Shown here: positions 1 to 7,184 of the stretch, piece by piece
How positions within the stretch are numbered: the first letter of the stretch is position 1
Layout of the letters: every line of letters starts with the position of its first letter
NCBI GenBank assembly: GCA_946887295.1
Contig: CAMPKP010000087.1
Coordinates: forward strand, 1 to 14,024
Source: an uncultured Gemmatimonadota bacterium
GTDB lineage: Bacteria > Gemmatimonadota > Gemmatimonadetes > Gemmatimonadales > GWC2-71-9
Length of the DNA: 14,024 nucleotides
Direction of reading: 5' to 3'
The notes under the pieces: model-generated
What the model saw: only the letters and a program-made list of their open reading frames with translations
Told to the model about the DNA's origin: nothing
Databases searched by the model: none
Translations under genes and position numbers: made by a program

Positions 1-551
1 CACCCCATCCGCTGTGGAAATCGCTGGCGCATACCCTTCGCGAGCGACCCGAGCTGAGGGGGCGGGTGCACTTCTGGCAGATCGGGTTCGTGGAGGAAGG
101 CGCCGCCCGGGAGCTGCGCAATCCGCCCGAAGGGGTGACCGTGCACCATGTCCCTCCAGTGCCGCAGCGCGAGGCCGTCTCCTACATGCTGGGCGCCGAT
201 CTGCTGCTGGTGGAAGAGTACGGGTCCATCATGCCGTCCAAGACCCTGCAATACCTCCGAGCCTGCCGCCCAATCCTCGCCTTCCTCGAGGGGGGCGGCG
301 TGATTCGCGGGGTGCTCCAGCGCATTCCGCGGGCGCATCTGGTCGGGCGCGACCAGTGGGAGCGTGCCGGGCGGCTGATCGCCGAGCTCGCTGCAGGCTC
401 TCGGGAGCCCCCCGGCGAGCCGGACGGCGTGGTCGCCTCGTACTCGCGCCGCGAGGTCGCCCGGCGTTTCGCCGCGGTGCTCGACGCCGTGTCCCTCCGC
501 CAGCGCCGGGACAGCCGCGACCGGGTGGCCATCGGCGCACTGTCGAAGTAG
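1..551 (+). CDS. GT-B family glycosyltransferase, C-terminal part (5' end outside window)
   Basis: The frame is open from base 3 to the TAG at 549-551, giving 182 residues and no visible start, so the N-terminal acceptor domain lies upstream of the window. The visible part looks like the C-terminal nucleotide-sugar-binding Rossmann domain of a GT-B enzyme. A strand ending in HFWQIGF is followed by a VTVHHVPPVPQREAVSYM segment, then LLLVEEYGSIMPSKTLQYL, which resembles the acidic 'E...P.K..EYL' donor-binding motif of GT4-like enzymes, then RPILAFLEGGG. Such enzymes transfer sugars from nucleotide-sugar donors to polysaccharides, lipids or proteins; donor and acceptor cannot be told here. An internal ATG at 66 falls inside the conserved fold and is not a believable start. 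The next gene begins 9 bp after the stop, suggesting co-transcription. Confidence 0.75.
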   Translation, partial: PHPLWKSLAHTLRERPELRGRVHFWQIGFVEEGAARELRNPPEGVTVHHVPPVPQREAVSYMLGADLLLVEEYGSIMPSKTLQYLRACRPILAFLEGGGVIRGVLQRIPRAHLVGRDQWERAGRLIAELAAGSREPPGEPDGVVASYSRREVARRFAAVLDAVSLRQRRDSRDRVAIGALSK

Positions 552-560
552 CCTCTTCTC

Positions 561-836
561 ATGTCCATCCAACACGACCTCGAAGCCCGACGCTTCACCC
601 TCGCCGTGTCTTCGGGCACGGCCCTTCTCGCCTACACTCCGGCTGCTCCCGGGGTGCTGGAGCTCTACAGCACCTTCGTGCCCCCGGGTGACCGCGGGAG
701 AGGCATCGCCGCCCGCCTGGTCGAGGCGGCCGTCAGCTACGCGCGCGCCGAAGGACTCCGCATCGTGCCCAGCTGCTGGTACGTCGCCCACTGGATCCGG
801 GAGCATCCCGAGCATTCGGACCTCCTGTCGGCCTGA
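561..836 (+). CDS. small GNAT-like N-acetyltransferase (YjdJ/Acetyltransf_CG type)
   Basis: This 91-residue protein is the length of the minimal GNAT family often annotated as 'GNAT family N-acetyltransferase' or YjdJ-like. An N-terminal strand pair (FTLAVSSGTALLAYTPAAPG) is followed by LELYSTFVPPGDRGRGIAARLVEAAVSYA-type sequence. There the DRGRGIAA segment (about residues 45-52) corresponds to the acetyl-CoA pyrophosphate-binding loop (Q/R-x-x-G-x-G/A). RIVPSCWYVAHWIREHPEH near the end is typical of this subfamily. The substrate is unknown; members are thought to acetylate small molecules or proteins in the cytoplasm. No convincing Shine-Dalgarno sequence precedes the ATG at 561, so translation may be coupled to the gene ending 9 bp upstream. 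The FAD oxidase begins 12 bp downstream. Confidence 0.8.
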   Translation: MSIQHDLEARRFTLAVSSGTALLAYTPAAPGVLELYSTFVPPGDRGRGIAARLVEAAVSYARAEGLRIVPSCWYVAHWIREHPEHSDLLSA

Positions 837-848
837 CGCCGGAGACAC

Positions 849-2144
849 GTGGACACCATCGTCGTCGGGGCGGGGCTCGCCGGACTCGCCGCCACCGAGA
901 GGCTGATAGAGGGGGGAGCGGCCGTGACCCTGCTCGAGGCCACCGATCGTGTGGGAGGGCGGGTGTGGACAGTGCGGGAGCCCGCCGGCCTGGCAGTCGA
1001 TCTCGGGGCAGAATGGATCGCGAACCAAGGCGTCGTGCGCGATCTGATCGCCGGCGCGGGCGGGAAACTGGTCGCGGCTCGGGGCAGGCAGCTGCGGCGG
1101 ACCGATACCGGCTGGCAGGATCTCGGCGATCTTCGGGAGCTGGTGGACGACCTCGTCCATCGGGTCACCGCGCTCGGCGGACCCGACCGCTCGCTGCTGG
1201 AGGCGCTCGACGAATGTTGCGGCGAGCCCGGAGCCGAGCAGGCGCGGGCACACCTGCTGAGATACGTCGAGGGATTCCACTGCGCGGATCCCGCCAGACT
1301 CAGCGTGCGCTGGCTGGCCGAGGTGGAGACCATGCAGCCGCCTGACGCCGCGGGACTCCGCTCGCCCGGCGGGGCCGGGCTGGCCGTCGAACAGCTGGCG
1401 GCGGCCGTGGCCGGCCGCTGCGATCTCCAGCTCGAAACCGTGGTGCGGGCGGTGCGGTGGCGCCGGGGGCGAGTGAAGGTCGAGTCGGCGAACGGGACCG
1501 TCTACCGTGCCGAGTCCGCACTGATCACGGTTCCACTTCCGCTGCTCGATCCGGATACCGAGGAGCCGGCGGCCATCCGGTTCACGCCGGCTCTGGACCG
1601 CAAGCTCGACGCCTTGCGCCTGCTCGCGATGGGTCCGGTCGTCAAGCTCATGCTCCGCTTCCGCGAGCCGTTCTGGCGGGAGATCGGCCCCTTGGACGAC
1701 ATGCTTTTCCTGCACCGATACGACCAGCCGCTTCCCACCTGGTGGGCTCCCGTCGACCCGGCGTCGCCGCTGCTCACCGGGTGGGCCGGCGGGCCGTATG
1801 CCGCCAGGCTCGCCGGCCTCGGGCAGCGCTCACTGCTGGAGCGCGCGATCGGCTCACTGGCGGCGACGTTGGGCGTGCCGACCGGCGACGTGGCCGCCCT
1901 AGCGGAGTCGCATCACTTCCACGACTGGCAGGCCGACCCGTTCACCCGCGGTGGGTACAGCTACGTCGCCGTCGGCGGGGCCGAGGCCCACACGGCGCTC
2001 GCGGCGCCGGTCGAGCGCACCCTCTACTTCGCGGGCGAGGCGACCTGCGGTGAAGGCCTCAACGCGACGATGGAAGGTGCGGTGCGCTCGGGCCGCCGGG
2101 CTGCTTCGGAGCTCCTGGCGGAAGGCCGCGGGCCGACGCGCTGA
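849..2144 (+). CDS. FAD-dependent amine oxidase (monoamine oxidase / flavin-containing amine oxidoreductase family)
   Basis: This 431-residue protein has the full layout of the flavin amine oxidase family. The N-terminal dinucleotide-binding motif is [12 protein letters not shown] (residues 4-15), followed by an acidic strand end (LLEA) and the GG doublet RVGGRVWT. Substrate-domain sequence fills the middle. The C-terminal FAD-binding motif [20 protein letters not shown] starts at residue 393, with FAGE at 394-397. The family oxidises amines, with H2O2 as by-product when O2 is the acceptor; the substrate here is unknown. The start is GTG at 849, supported by GGAG at 841-844 and by the Rossmann motif beginning within four residues. 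No signal peptide or C-terminal membrane anchor is seen, so it should be cytoplasmic. It is the last gene of the plus-strand cluster and faces the next gene across 46 bp. Confidence 0.9.
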   Translation: MDTIVVGAGLAGLAATERLIEGGAAVTLLEATDRVGGRVWTVREPAGLAVDLGAEWIANQGVVRDLIAGAGGKLVAARGRQLRRTDTGWQDLGDLRELVDDLVHRVTALGGPDRSLLEALDECCGEPGAEQARAHLLRYVEGFHCADPARLSVRWLAEVETMQPPDAAGLRSPGGAGLAVEQLAAAVAGRCDLQLETVVRAVRWRRGRVKVESANGTVYRAESALITVPLPLLDPDTEEPAAIRFTPALDRKLDALRLLAMGPVVKLMLRFREPFWREIGPLDDMLFLHRYDQPLPTWWAPVDPASPLLTGWAGGPYAARLAGLGQRSLLERAIGSLAATLGVPTGDVAALAESHHFHDWQADPFTRGGYSYVAVGGAEAHTALAAPVERTLYFAGEATCGEGLNATMEGAVRSGRRAASELLAEGRGPTR

Positions 2145-2157
2145 CGTTCCGCGTGGC

Positions 2158-2175
2158 CGCCGCCGCGCGGCGGCG
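2158..2175. terminator. perfect GC palindrome between convergent genes, possible bidirectional terminator
   Basis: An 18-bp perfect inverted repeat (CGCCGCCGCGCGGCGGCG) lies in the 46-bp gap between the amine oxidase stop and the stop of the minus-strand gene. No T-run follows on either side, so a classical intrinsic terminator is not proven. Position between convergent genes is the main argument. Confidence 0.35.
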
Positions 2176-2190
2176 CTGGTCCGAGGACGG

Positions 2191-2784
2191 TTACGGGGTG
2201 GGAAAGTCGTTGGCGATGCCGCCGGCTCGCACCGTGCGCACCACCCGCTCGGCGAAGATCCGCGTGCCCGCGCGCACCATCGCCTCCGGATCGCCCTTCA
2301 GCTCGGTGGTGTCGTCGAGCACGATGCGGCCGGTGGGAACGTGGACCAGCTGGGCGGTGAGGAGCCAGATGAGGTTGCTGGTCTTGCTCACCTTGGCCAG
2401 CACCACCCAGCGCGCTCCCACGCTCCGGGCCGCGTACCGCGCGCAGGCGACGATGACGTTGCACGGGAGTCCGCCGGTGATGGCGAGCGCCGAGTCGGAT
2501 CGAGCTGCGGCGCGGACCGCTTCGGGGTCGGCGAGCTGCGGCCCCAGCAGGGCGCTGAGGGTGGAGTCGAGCACCCTGGTGGCGAGTACGGCCCGGGCCG
2601 TGTCGTCGGCTTCGATGACGTTGGCCTGGGCGTTGTACAGCGCAACGTCCAGCGCGGCCACCCGGGCCCCCGGGGGCTCCAGCGGCGCCGCCGCCGCCGT
2701 CTGGGCCCCGAGCGGGGCGGCGAGCGCGGCGAGCGCACCGGCGAGAAGCATCGAGAAGCGTGAGAGTCGCATGCCTGGTCGCAT
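2191..2784 (-). CDS. secreted DUF2380-like protein
   Basis: From ATG at 2784 the product is 197 residues. It begins with a signal peptide (MRPGMRLSRF, a hydrophobic SMLLAGALAALAAPLGAQ core, probable cleavage after GAQ or nearby), so it is exported. The mature part resembles the DUF2380 family. VAALDVALYNAQ forms the first strand and CNVIVACARYAARSVGARWVVLAKVSKTSN carries the conserved Cys pair followed by the 'GA...V...KVSN' pattern. VHVPTGRIVLDDTTELKGD and a closing amphipathic helix (ARTFAERVVRTV-like) follow. The biochemical role of the family is unknown. The frame is open to 2871, but the extra N-terminal residues are Arg-rich and precede the signal peptide, so 2784 is preferred. ATG at 2772 is an alternative. 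A TTGACT hexamer lies at 2819-2814 on the minus strand without a good -10. Confidence 0.72.
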   Translation of the reverse strand: MRPGMRLSRFSMLLAGALAALAAPLGAQTAAAAPLEPPGARVAALDVALYNAQANVIEADDTARAVLATRVLDSTLSALLGPQLADPEAVRAAARSDSALAITGGLPCNVIVACARYAARSVGARWVVLAKVSKTSNLIWLLTAQLVHVPTGRIVLDDTTELKGDPEAMVRAGTRIFAERVVRTVRAGGIANDFPTP

Positions 2785-2873
2785 GCCTAAGGGAACTCTC
2801 CCCGGCGCCTGAGAGTCAAGGCGGATCCGGCGCCCGGTGATCCGGCGCACATCACCTCCGCGGGACCGCATTG

Positions 2874-2879
2874 TAGCGT
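2874..2879 (+). promoter_or_regulatory. possible -10 element (TAGCGT) for a leaderless transcript
   Basis: A TAnnnT hexamer ends 6 bp before the ATG at 2886, and no Shine-Dalgarno sequence fits between them. This spacing would place the transcription start at or next to the start codon. There is no recognisable -35 box, so this is suggestive only. Confidence 0.3.
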
Positions 2880-2885
2880 GGCTCC

Positions 2886-3218
2886 ATGACCGGACCCTAC
2901 GAGCGGGAGCAGCGCGACCTCAACCCGAACCGAGTCGAAGAGGAGCGGCGGGCGCGGCGTGAAGCCGAGTATCGGCTGCGCGAGCGGGGTATCGAGGTGC
3001 GCCCGGAGGATAGCGACGAGGAGGTGGCCGATCTGCTCGACGCCGTCGAGGCGTTCGAGGCGGCGGTGAGCGCCAGGGGCGGTGATCTCTTCGTGGATCG
3101 GATCGGGTCGTCGGAGCCGGAAGACCCGGCGTTCGTGCCGCCCGTGCGGCAACCGGGTGAGAGCGCGGCGAAGTACCGCCGCCGGATCATCGCCGGCGCC
3201 GAGCGACTCCGAGCCTAG
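2886..3218 (+). CDS. small charged protein of unknown function
   Basis: I do not recognise this 110-residue protein. It is very hydrophilic. Residues 1-35 are rich in Glu and Arg (REQRDLNPNRVEEERRARRE) and probably form a helix. An acidic stretch follows (RPEDSDEEVADLLDAVEAFEAAV, about 39-61), then a proline-containing linker and a basic C-terminal helix ending AAKYRRRIIAGAERLRA. There is no signal peptide, membrane segment or cysteine. The strongly biased, non-random composition and the lack of an equally plausible frame on the other strand support it as a real gene. It stands alone, transcribed away from the DUF2380-like gene and towards the response regulator. Its TAG stop (3216-3218) lies inside the first unit of an 18-bp tandem repeat. 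Confidence 0.65.
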   Translation: MTGPYEREQRDLNPNRVEEERRARREAEYRLRERGIEVRPEDSDEEVADLLDAVEAFEAAVSARGGDLFVDRIGSSEPEDPAFVPPVRQPGESAAKYRRRIIAGAERLRA

Positions 3219-3302
3219 CGGCTTCTCCGGGCCTGGCGGCTTCTCCGGGCCTGGCAGCTTCTCCGGGCCTGGCGGCTTCTCCGGGCCTGGCGGCTCCTCC
3301 GA
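3213..3302. repeat. 18-bp direct tandem repeat, five units
   Basis: Five head-to-tail copies of a unit close to GCCTGGCGGCTTCTCCGG start at 3213, 3231, 3249, 3267 and 3285. Units 2 and 4 match the consensus. Unit 1 has TAG where the others have TGG, unit 3 has CAG for CGG, and unit 5 differs at its 3' end (CTCCTCCGA). The array overlaps the last codon and stop of the small upstream gene and fills the space up to the response regulator's stop at 3317. Because the unit is a multiple of three, unit number can change without shifting the frame. Confidence 0.9.
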
Positions 3303-3316
3303 TCGGCCCTCCGGCC

Positions 3317-3955
3317 TCAGGCCTGGACGATGCGGTTCCGAACCGCGTAACGGACCAGCTGGCTCACGGAGCGGATCCGCAGCTTCCGCATCACGTTGGT
3401 CCGGTGGGACTCCACGGTCTTGACGCTGATGCCGAGCATGGCCGCGACCTCCTTGCTGCTCCGGCCTTCCGCGACCAGTTGAACGATCTCCCGCTCGCGC
3501 GGCGTCAGCTCCCCCCGCCCGCCATCGGCCTGGGTGCCGTCGGCGCCGGCGTCCGAGGCCGCCAGGTTGGGCGTGAGGAAAGTCCGGCGCTGCTGCAGGC
3601 TGTCCACCGCGGCCACCAGCTCGCGGTCGGCGTCGGACTTCAGCACGTAGCCCCGGGCGCCGGCCTGCAGGACCTGGTGCGCGAGCTCCTCCGAGTGGTG
3701 CATCGTGAGTACCAGCACCTGGGTACGGGGCGATTCGCGCAGGATCCTCCGGGTGGCGTCGAGGCCGTTGAGTTCGGGCATGCTGAGGTCGAGCACCACG
3801 ATGTCCGGATCCAGCAGTCTGGTCTGCTCGACCGCCTCCGGCCCGGTGGACGCCTCGCCGCACACCTGCCAGTCCATCTGACCTTCGAGCAGAGCCCGCA
3901 CGCCGCGGCGGACCACCGCGTGATCGTCGGCCACCAGAATGCGAAGCGGTGTCAC
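3317..3955 (-). CDS. LuxR/NarL-family DNA-binding response regulator
   Basis: This is a 212-residue two-domain regulator of the usual NarL/FixJ length. The receiver domain (about 5-120) shows the acidic pair D10-D11 in LVADDH, the phosphoacceptor D56 in DIVVLDLSMPE, T84 in LVLT and K106 in RGYVLK. A short variable linker (about 128-147) leads to the LuxR helix-turn-helix domain (about 149-209). That domain has LTPREREIVQLVAEGRSSKEVA and the recognition region ISVKTVESHRTNVMRKL. The start is GTG at 3955, whose first bases form a GTGA overlap with the stop of the histidine kinase, implying translational coupling and a cognate pair. The regulator should be phosphorylated by that kinase and then bind promoters. 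Its targets are unknown; the 5440-5830 region and the beta-barrel gene are candidates by position only. Confidence 0.95.
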   Translation of the reverse strand: MTPLRILVADDHAVVRRGVRALLEGQMDWQVCGEASTGPEAVEQTRLLDPDIVVLDLSMPELNGLDATRRILRESPRTQVLVLTMHHSEELAHQVLQAGARGYVLKSDADRELVAAVDSLQQRRTFLTPNLAASDAGADGTQADGGRGELTPREREIVQLVAEGRSSKEVAAMLGISVKTVESHRTNVMRKLRIRSVSQLVRYAVRNRIVQA

Positions 3956-5439
3956 TGTCCCTCCAGCGGCAGGGGGAGCTCGGCGCGGACGGTGGTTCCG
4001 GCGGGTCCGGAGTCGATCCTGAGCTCGCCGCCGAGCTGCTGCACGCGCTCGCGCATGCCGGCGATTCCGACGCCCTGGGCCGAACGTCCCCCGCCGACGC
4101 TCGGCATGCCGCGTCCCCAGTCCTGAACCTCGAGCACCACGGCGCCCGACGCGCGCTGAAGGCGGATCTCGGCGGTGGGGCTCTTCGCGTGGCGATGGAT
4201 GTTGATGAGGCTCTCCTGGACGCTCCGGAAGAGCGTCATCTCGATGTCCTGGGGCAGCCGGCCGAAGTCCTCGGGGATCGCGAGCCGCACATCGATCCCG
4301 CTCCGCTCGGCGAAGCCTTGCACGTACCAGCGGAGTGCCGAGTCGAGGCCGGCCTCGTCGAGCAGCGGAGGATGGAGAAGATACGACAGAACGCGGATAT
4401 CCTCCATCGCCCGGGTCGCCAGGGCGGCGCTCTCCTCGAGGAGCGCCCGATCCTGCAAGCCCGAGAGCGAGCCCTGCCGTTCCAGGGCCGCGAGATTCAT
4501 CTTGAGCGCGGCCAGATCCTGAGCCGTGGTCTCGTGCAACTGGCGTGCGATGCGGCGGCGCTCCTCGTCCTGAACCCGCAGCAGGCGAGCCGCCAGAGCG
4601 CGCGAGAGCCCCAGGGAGGCGTTGAGCTTTTCCTCGGCCTGCTTCCGGGCGGTGATGTCGGCGACGGTGCCGATGCATTTCAGCAGCTCGCCCCGGGCAC
4701 TGACGACGGGATGCCCGACATAGTGGATGTGCTTGACGGTGCCGTCGGGCAGAAGCAGCCGGTGCTCGCCCTCGAAATCGGTGCGCTCCTCGATGCCTCT
4801 GCGGAGATCCGCCCGCAGTCGGGGCACGTCCTCGGGATGGGTGCGATCCAGGATCGTCTGAAGGCTCGGCGGCCCGTTCGAGGGATCGAAGCCGGCGATG
4901 TGATACATCTCGTCGGACCAGTGCAGCAGCTGGGTGAATGGATTGAGGACCCAGCTTCCCGTGCGACTGATGCGCTGTGCGTCGGCGAGGTACGCCTCGC
5001 TGAGCCGCACTTCGTCCTCCGCCTCCCTGCGGTCGGTGATGTTCTCGGCCACGGTCATGTACATGGCCGGTGAGCCGTCGGATCCGGGAACGGACGAGAC
5101 GCTCACCCGGACCCATATGGTCCGGCCGTCCCGGCGCAGATAGCGCTTCTCCACGGTGGCCCAGCTCCGCTCGCCCCGCTGGAGCTGGGCGCTGAGCTCC
5201 GCGGTGGCAGCACGGTCGTCCTCGTGGGTCAGATCGAGAAACGACATCCCGCGCACCTCATCGGCATCGTAGCCGGTGAGTGCCTGGTAGGCCGGGTTCG
5301 AGGCGATGAACCGGCCGGTGGAGTCCGCGACGGCGATGCCGACGCCGGCGCACTCGAACACCTGACGCCAGTGAGGATCGCTCAACGCCGGCGCGGTGGA
5401 CCTGCTCGAATTGTCGGTGGTGGACGCAGTGGGATTCAC
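3952..5439 (-). CDS. soluble PAS-PAS-HisKA_3 sensor histidine kinase
   Basis: From GTG at 5439 the product is 495 residues. Domains in order are PAS 1 (about 24-135, with FIASNPAYQALTGYDADEV and ending VAENITDRREAEDE) and PAS 2 of the PAS_3 type (about 150-265, with WSDEMYHIAGFDP and ending VADITARKQAEE). A HisKA_3 dimerisation helix follows, with ERRRIARQLHETTAQDLAAL and phospho-acceptor H302. The HATPase_c domain (about 400-490) has N-box ESLINIHRHAKS, G1 DWGRGM and G2 GVGIAGMRERV. No membrane segment is present, so it should sense a cytoplasmic or diffusible signal such as redox state, a gas or a ligand; no cofactor residue is obvious. The frame stays open to 5619, but those 60 residues are Arg/Pro-rich and unlike coding sequence, so 5439 is preferred despite a weak ribosome binding site. 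It overlaps its response regulator by 4 bp. Confidence 0.92.
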   Translation of the reverse strand: MNPTASTTDNSSRSTAPALSDPHWRQVFECAGVGIAVADSTGRFIASNPAYQALTGYDADEVRGMSFLDLTHEDDRAATAELSAQLQRGERSWATVEKRYLRRDGRTIWVRVSVSSVPGSDGSPAMYMTVAENITDRREAEDEVRLSEAYLADAQRISRTGSWVLNPFTQLLHWSDEMYHIAGFDPSNGPPSLQTILDRTHPEDVPRLRADLRRGIEERTDFEGEHRLLLPDGTVKHIHYVGHPVVSARGELLKCIGTVADITARKQAEEKLNASLGLSRALAARLLRVQDEERRRIARQLHETTAQDLAALKMNLAALERQGSLSGLQDRALLEESAALATRAMEDIRVLSYLLHPPLLDEAGLDSALRWYVQGFAERSGIDVRLAIPEDFGRLPQDIEMTLFRSVQESLINIHRHAKSPTAEIRLQRASGAVVLEVQDWGRGMPSVGGGRSAQGVGIAGMRERVQQLGGELRIDSGPAGTTVRAELPLPLEGQ

Positions 5440-5830
5440 GGCCGCCTGTTTGGAACGGTGATGGGGGTCTCCGCGAAAAGTAGAGAGCCCCCGAGGGGGG
5501 CGACAGTGCGGTGTCCTTCGGAGCGAGGAACAGGGCACTGGCGACCGACATCCGCCGCGCGTGGTGGTGACGAGCTGCGGCACTCGGTTCGGGCCGGCCG
5601 CACGGTCGCTATGTCTCACTTCAGATGAACTAATATAACTAGTTAATTGTGAATGAGTTACTGTAGGTGATTGAAGTTGTTTCTATGTTCGCAGTCACTC
5701 CCTTCTCAGGACGATCGCGATCGCTCGCGGCGACGAAGGGCACGCGGGACGCGGGCCGACCCGCTTGACAGAACCGGGTCCACGGTCACCATTGATGTTG
5801 CAATCGAAGCATCTCCACTCGGAGGGACCA
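5440..5830. other. 391-bp divergent intergenic region with an AT-rich island
   Basis: This is the longest gene-free stretch and separates the divergent histidine kinase and beta-barrel genes. About 5627-5695 is strikingly AT-rich against its GC-rich surroundings and contains a perfect 10-bp palindrome, TAACTAGTTA (5636-5645). A consensus -35 hexamer TTGACA is at 5765-5770 on the plus strand, but no good -10 follows at 16-18 bp. A 6-bp hairpin stem (GCCCCC/GGGGGC, 5487-5501) is followed on the minus strand by TCTCTACTTTT, so it could be a terminator or attenuator ahead of the kinase. The region plausibly holds both promoters and regulator sites; none is proven. Confidence 0.55.
5821..5826 (+). 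promoter_or_regulatory. Shine-Dalgarno sequence fixing the start of the beta-barrel gene
   Basis: GGAGGG lies just upstream of the ATG at 5831, with 5 nt between GGAGG and ATG. It selects this ATG over the in-frame upstream codon at 5765, and a signal peptide begins directly at 5831. Confidence 0.7.
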
Positions 5831-7183
5831 ATGCGTGCCGACCCGAGGACCCGCCGCATCGCCGTGCTCGTCGTGTTGGCCGCACTGGCCGGCCGGGACG
5901 TGCAGGCCCAGAGTCTTCGGGAGACCCTTTCGGGCCTCTTCATCTTCGGGGAGGGGCAGGATCCTCTCTTCCTCGGCGGCACCGGCGCTCCCAACAACCC
6001 GGACTCGGTCCGGATCCACGGCAGCCACTTCGTGCCCGCAGCGGTCGCGAGCAACGGCACCGTCATTTCCTTCCTCACCAATTCGATCGGCAGCAACGTC
6101 GCCAACGTGCCGGTGAGCGCCACCAGCGGGGGCTCCACCTTCAGCTTCGAGGGTGGGGTGCCGGTGCGAACCTCGACCTCCGCCGGCCCGGTGTTCGGCG
6201 AGCGGGCGCAGACGCTGGGCCGGGGACGGATCCTCGCCGGCATCTCGCGAACGGGAGTGCACTTCAAGGCGCTCAGAGGCGTGGATCTCGACAACATGGA
6301 CTTCATCTTCACCCACGCGAACTCGGACTTCCCGGGCTGCGACGCCGTCGCCGGCGGCGACTGCACCCTGTTCGGCGTGCCCACCCTGGAGAACGAGACC
6401 ATCGGTCTGGCGCTGTCCCTGGACGTCCGGCTCACGGTGACGGCCTTCCTGTTCACCTACGGCATCACCGACCGGGTGGACCTGGGGGTAGCGGTCCCGA
6501 TCGTATCCACCTCGCTCGAAGGCTCTACCACGGCGCAGATCAATCCCTTCGGTTCCCCGCCGGCGGTGCACTTCTTCGGCGGCACGCCCGAGGACCCGGT
6601 GCTGACCGCCTCCCGTTTCGTGCGGGGGTCCGCCACCGGACTGGGCGATGCGAGCGCCCGGCTCAAGGTCAACCTTCGCCGGACCGATCCGCTGGCGGTC
6701 GGAGTACTCGCCGACGTGCGCTTCCCGACCGGCAGCGAGAACGACCTGCTCGGCTCCGGCGCCTTCGCAGCCCGGGGACTGGCCATCGTGTCCGCCCGGT
6801 TCGGCGCCTTCTCGCCGCACGCGAACGTCGGCTACCTGTACCGGGGGGGCGAGTTCGAGAGCGATGCGGTGCTGGGCACGGTCGGCTTCGACCACCTGCT
6901 CGCGCCCTGGGCCACGCTCGCGGTGGACGTGATCTCGCAGCTCCAGGTCGGCGACAGCCCGTTGGTGGTCCCGTCGCCGGTCGTCATCCAGTCACCCTAC
7001 GTCCGCACCATCACGCCGAGCTCGATCCCCGACCGACGGGACGACGTGGTCGACGGCTCGATCGGCGTCAAGCTGACGACCGCCCCGGGACTGACGGTCG
7101 TGGCCAATACCGCGTGGCCGCTCAATCGGGGCGGGCTTCGACCGGATCTGATCTGGACCGTGGGGCTGGAATACAACTTCTGA
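5831..7183 (+). CDS. secreted, probable outer-membrane beta-barrel protein (MetA-like 'transporter' type)
   Basis: This 450-residue protein starts with a signal peptide (MRADPRTRRIAVLVVLAALA, likely cleavage after VQA, residue 26). The mature chain is rich in Gly, Ser and alternating hydrophobic residues, with many candidate amphipathic strands such as LDVRLTVTAFLFTYGITDRVDLGVAVPIV and LTVVANTAWPL. It ends in LEYNF, the aromatic C-terminus typical of outer-membrane barrels. The pattern 'GITDRVDLGVAVPIV...GLGDASARLKVNL...ADVRFPTGSENDLLGSG' resembles proteins annotated as putative MetA-pathway-of-phenol-degradation or transporter barrels. Their substrates are mostly unknown. Two cysteines (PGCDAVAGGDC) may form a loop disulfide. 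It is transcribed divergently from the two-component genes, and its stop is only 1 bp from the stop of the convergent kinase gene. Confidence 0.75.
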   Translation: MRADPRTRRIAVLVVLAALAGRDVQAQSLRETLSGLFIFGEGQDPLFLGGTGAPNNPDSVRIHGSHFVPAAVASNGTVISFLTNSIGSNVANVPVSATSGGSTFSFEGGVPVRTSTSAGPVFGERAQTLGRGRILAGISRTGVHFKALRGVDLDNMDFIFTHANSDFPGCDAVAGGDCTLFGVPTLENETIGLALSLDVRLTVTAFLFTYGITDRVDLGVAVPIVSTSLEGSTTAQINPFGSPPAVHFFGGTPEDPVLTASRFVRGSATGLGDASARLKVNLRRTDPLAVGVLADVRFPTGSENDLLGSGAFAARGLAIVSARFGAFSPHANVGYLYRGGEFESDAVLGTVGFDHLLAPWATLAVDVISQLQVGDSPLVVPSPVVIQSPYVRTITPSSIPDRRDDVVDGSIGVKLTTAPGLTVVANTAWPLNRGGLRPDLIWTVGLEYNF

Positions 7184-7184
7184 G

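Noticed and set aside
3213..3302. CRISPR array
   Set aside because: The units are directly adjacent 18-mers with no unique spacers; it is a simple tandem repeat.
3317..5116. 599-codon minus-strand frame joining the response regulator to upstream sequence, as if a fusion protein
   Set aside because: The receiver domain begins at the GTG at 3955 with a GTGA overlap. Upstream residues are a shifted frame of the histidine kinase gene.
5440..5619. 60-residue N-terminal extension of the histidine kinase
   Set aside because: The residues are Arg/Pro/Cys-rich without domain similarity, overlap a hairpin, and have no ribosome binding site that favours the ATG at 5619.
5765..5770. TTGACA as a promoter -35 box for the beta-barrel gene
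   Set aside because: The hexamer is perfect, but no acceptable -10 lies 16-18 bp downstream (ACCATT at 17 bp), so it is not listed as a promoter.
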